Shown in pieces: positions 63,602 through 64,000 of a stretch of DNA of 64,000 nucleotides. The first letter of the stretch is position 1. Each line of letters starts with the position of its first letter. The position numbers and the translations under genes are program-made. The stretch covers positions 1,205,240-1,269,239 of the forward strand of contig NZ_FOYQ01000001.1 in the NCBI RefSeq assembly GCF_900115205.1, written 5' to 3'. Source of the stretch: Robiginitalea myxolifaciens. GTDB taxonomy: Bacteria; Bacteroidota; Bacteroidia; Flavobacteriales; Flavobacteriaceae. The notes beneath the pieces were generated by a model that did not search any database, had not been told where the DNA came from, and saw only the letters and a program-made list of their open reading frames with translations.

Positions 63602-64000
63602 TTAATTGGTGTTAATGGCAAGGGTATCTACTTTCAACGAAAATACGCGCCGGCCGTCAGCATTGATCAGGCCATATCTGAGGGAATCAAACTCATGGCG
63701 TGCGGTCGTAAAGGTTCGGGAATAAATGTGCGCATCCTTTTCAACCCTAAAGTCCAGGGTTCCGACAGCCAGGAATTCATCATTTTCATGTTCCCCCGGA
63801 AACAGGTGGAGGTAAAACCGCTGCTTCTCATTGAATTGTGCGGGATCATCGGGAAAAAGATAAACGTCGATCTTGTATTGATCTTCTCCTAAATTCACCA
63901 GGCGGATATCCTGAACGCGTATGCCGAGGGTATCGTTGAGGTATTCCAGGTCCAGGATACTTTTCCCTTCCTGCTGCTGAACCCAACTGTAATCGGCCTG
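63602..64000 (-). CDS. Uncharacterised protein (5' end off the right edge)
   Basis: Minus-strand frame open from the right edge to the stop at 63602, giving about 132 C-terminal residues. Read in frame it includes GKSILDLEYLNDTLGIRVQDIRLVNLGEDQYKIDVYLFPDDPAQFN and ends VFSLKVDTLAINTN. Beta-rich and polar, without membrane segments or family motifs that I recognise. It is upstream of the flippase by 24 bases in the same direction, so it belongs to the exopolysaccharide locus. Confidence 0.65.
   Translation of the reverse strand, partial: QADYSWVQQQEGKSILDLEYLNDTLGIRVQDIRLVNLGEDQYKIDVYLFPDDPAQFNEKQRFYLHLFPGEHENDEFLAVGTLDFRVEKDAHIYSRTFTTARHEFDSLRYGLINADGRRVFSLKVDTLAINTN

Overview
The window reads as chromosomal DNA of a Bacteroidota bacterium, most likely a marine member of the Flavobacteriaceae with moderate GC. 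The evidence is the gliding-motility/type IX secretion genes gldH and sprE (porW), the sdhCAB order with a b558-type SdhC, the DUF4292, DUF4254, DUF5687, DUF6341 and DUF6427 families, a RicT-like PSP1 protein beside gldH, and several promoters with the Bacteroidota -33 TTTG / -7 TAnnTTTG signature. I saw no rRNA, tRNA, CRISPR array, IS element or prophage.

Layout. 1-5.0 kb: partial rimK, the sdhCAB succinate dehydrogenase operon, and a DJ-1/PfpI gene. 5-10 kb: methionine aminotransferase, a serine hydrolase, a GNAT protein, a 34-residue micro-ORF with its own terminator, and the two subunits of a 3-oxoacid CoA-transferase. 9.9-15 kb (minus): class A PBP, gldH, the PSP1/RicT homologue and trhO. 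15-19 kb (plus): recA, a lipoprotein, an ECF sigma factor and an unusual membrane protein joining a cytoplasmic N-terminus to an outer-membrane-barrel-like C-terminus. 19-24.7 kb: plsC-like acyltransferase, trpS, dprA, an HU/SPOR protein, a thioesterase and an aldo/keto reductase. 24.7-29.5 kb (minus): a tightly packed flippase-dut-TPR-DUF4292-EnvC-like operon. 29.6-32.2 kb: a lipoprotein and a sigma factor/membrane protein pair beside an alpha/beta hydrolase. 32.3-41.1 kb (minus): sprE, bactofilin, atpZ, an atpI-like gene, then atpB-E-F-H-A-G. 41-45.4 kb: a DUF5687 ABC exporter, a PaaE-type reductase and a patatin phospholipase. 45.7-47.9 kb: an AhpD-like/ArsS arsenosugar-type gene pair and a TetR regulator. 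47.9-52 kb: GT9, DUF4254, DUF6427, DUF6341 and purD. 52-64 kb (minus): an exopolysaccharide locus with UDP-xylose synthase, UDP-glucose dehydrogenase, an initiating sugar-phosphate transferase, WecG/TagA and GT4 glycosyltransferases, two polymerase/ligase-like membrane proteins, two sulfotransferases and a flippase.

The signal I consider most novel is a repeated operator architecture. The palindrome CCGAC-N6-GTCGG occurs as three pairs, each pair 126-128 bp start to start (about 12 helical turns). One pair lies in front of the tetR gene. One lies in front of the patatin gene, and so also between it and the divergent AhpD-like/arsS pair. One is an orphan pair between the convergent genes trpS and dprA. 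This suggests a TetR regulon controlled by paired, helically phased sites.

Secondary signals are two minus-strand micro-ORF/terminator units, hairpins between atpE and atpF, tandem duplications at gene 3' ends, and the envelope-spanning sigma-linked protein.

How the genes work together: SDH and ATP synthase supply respiratory energy. PBP1A, the EnvC-like protein, bactofilin, SprE and GldH act in envelope construction, secretion and gliding. The 52-64 kb block probably makes an acidic, possibly sulfated polysaccharide containing glucuronate and/or xylose.
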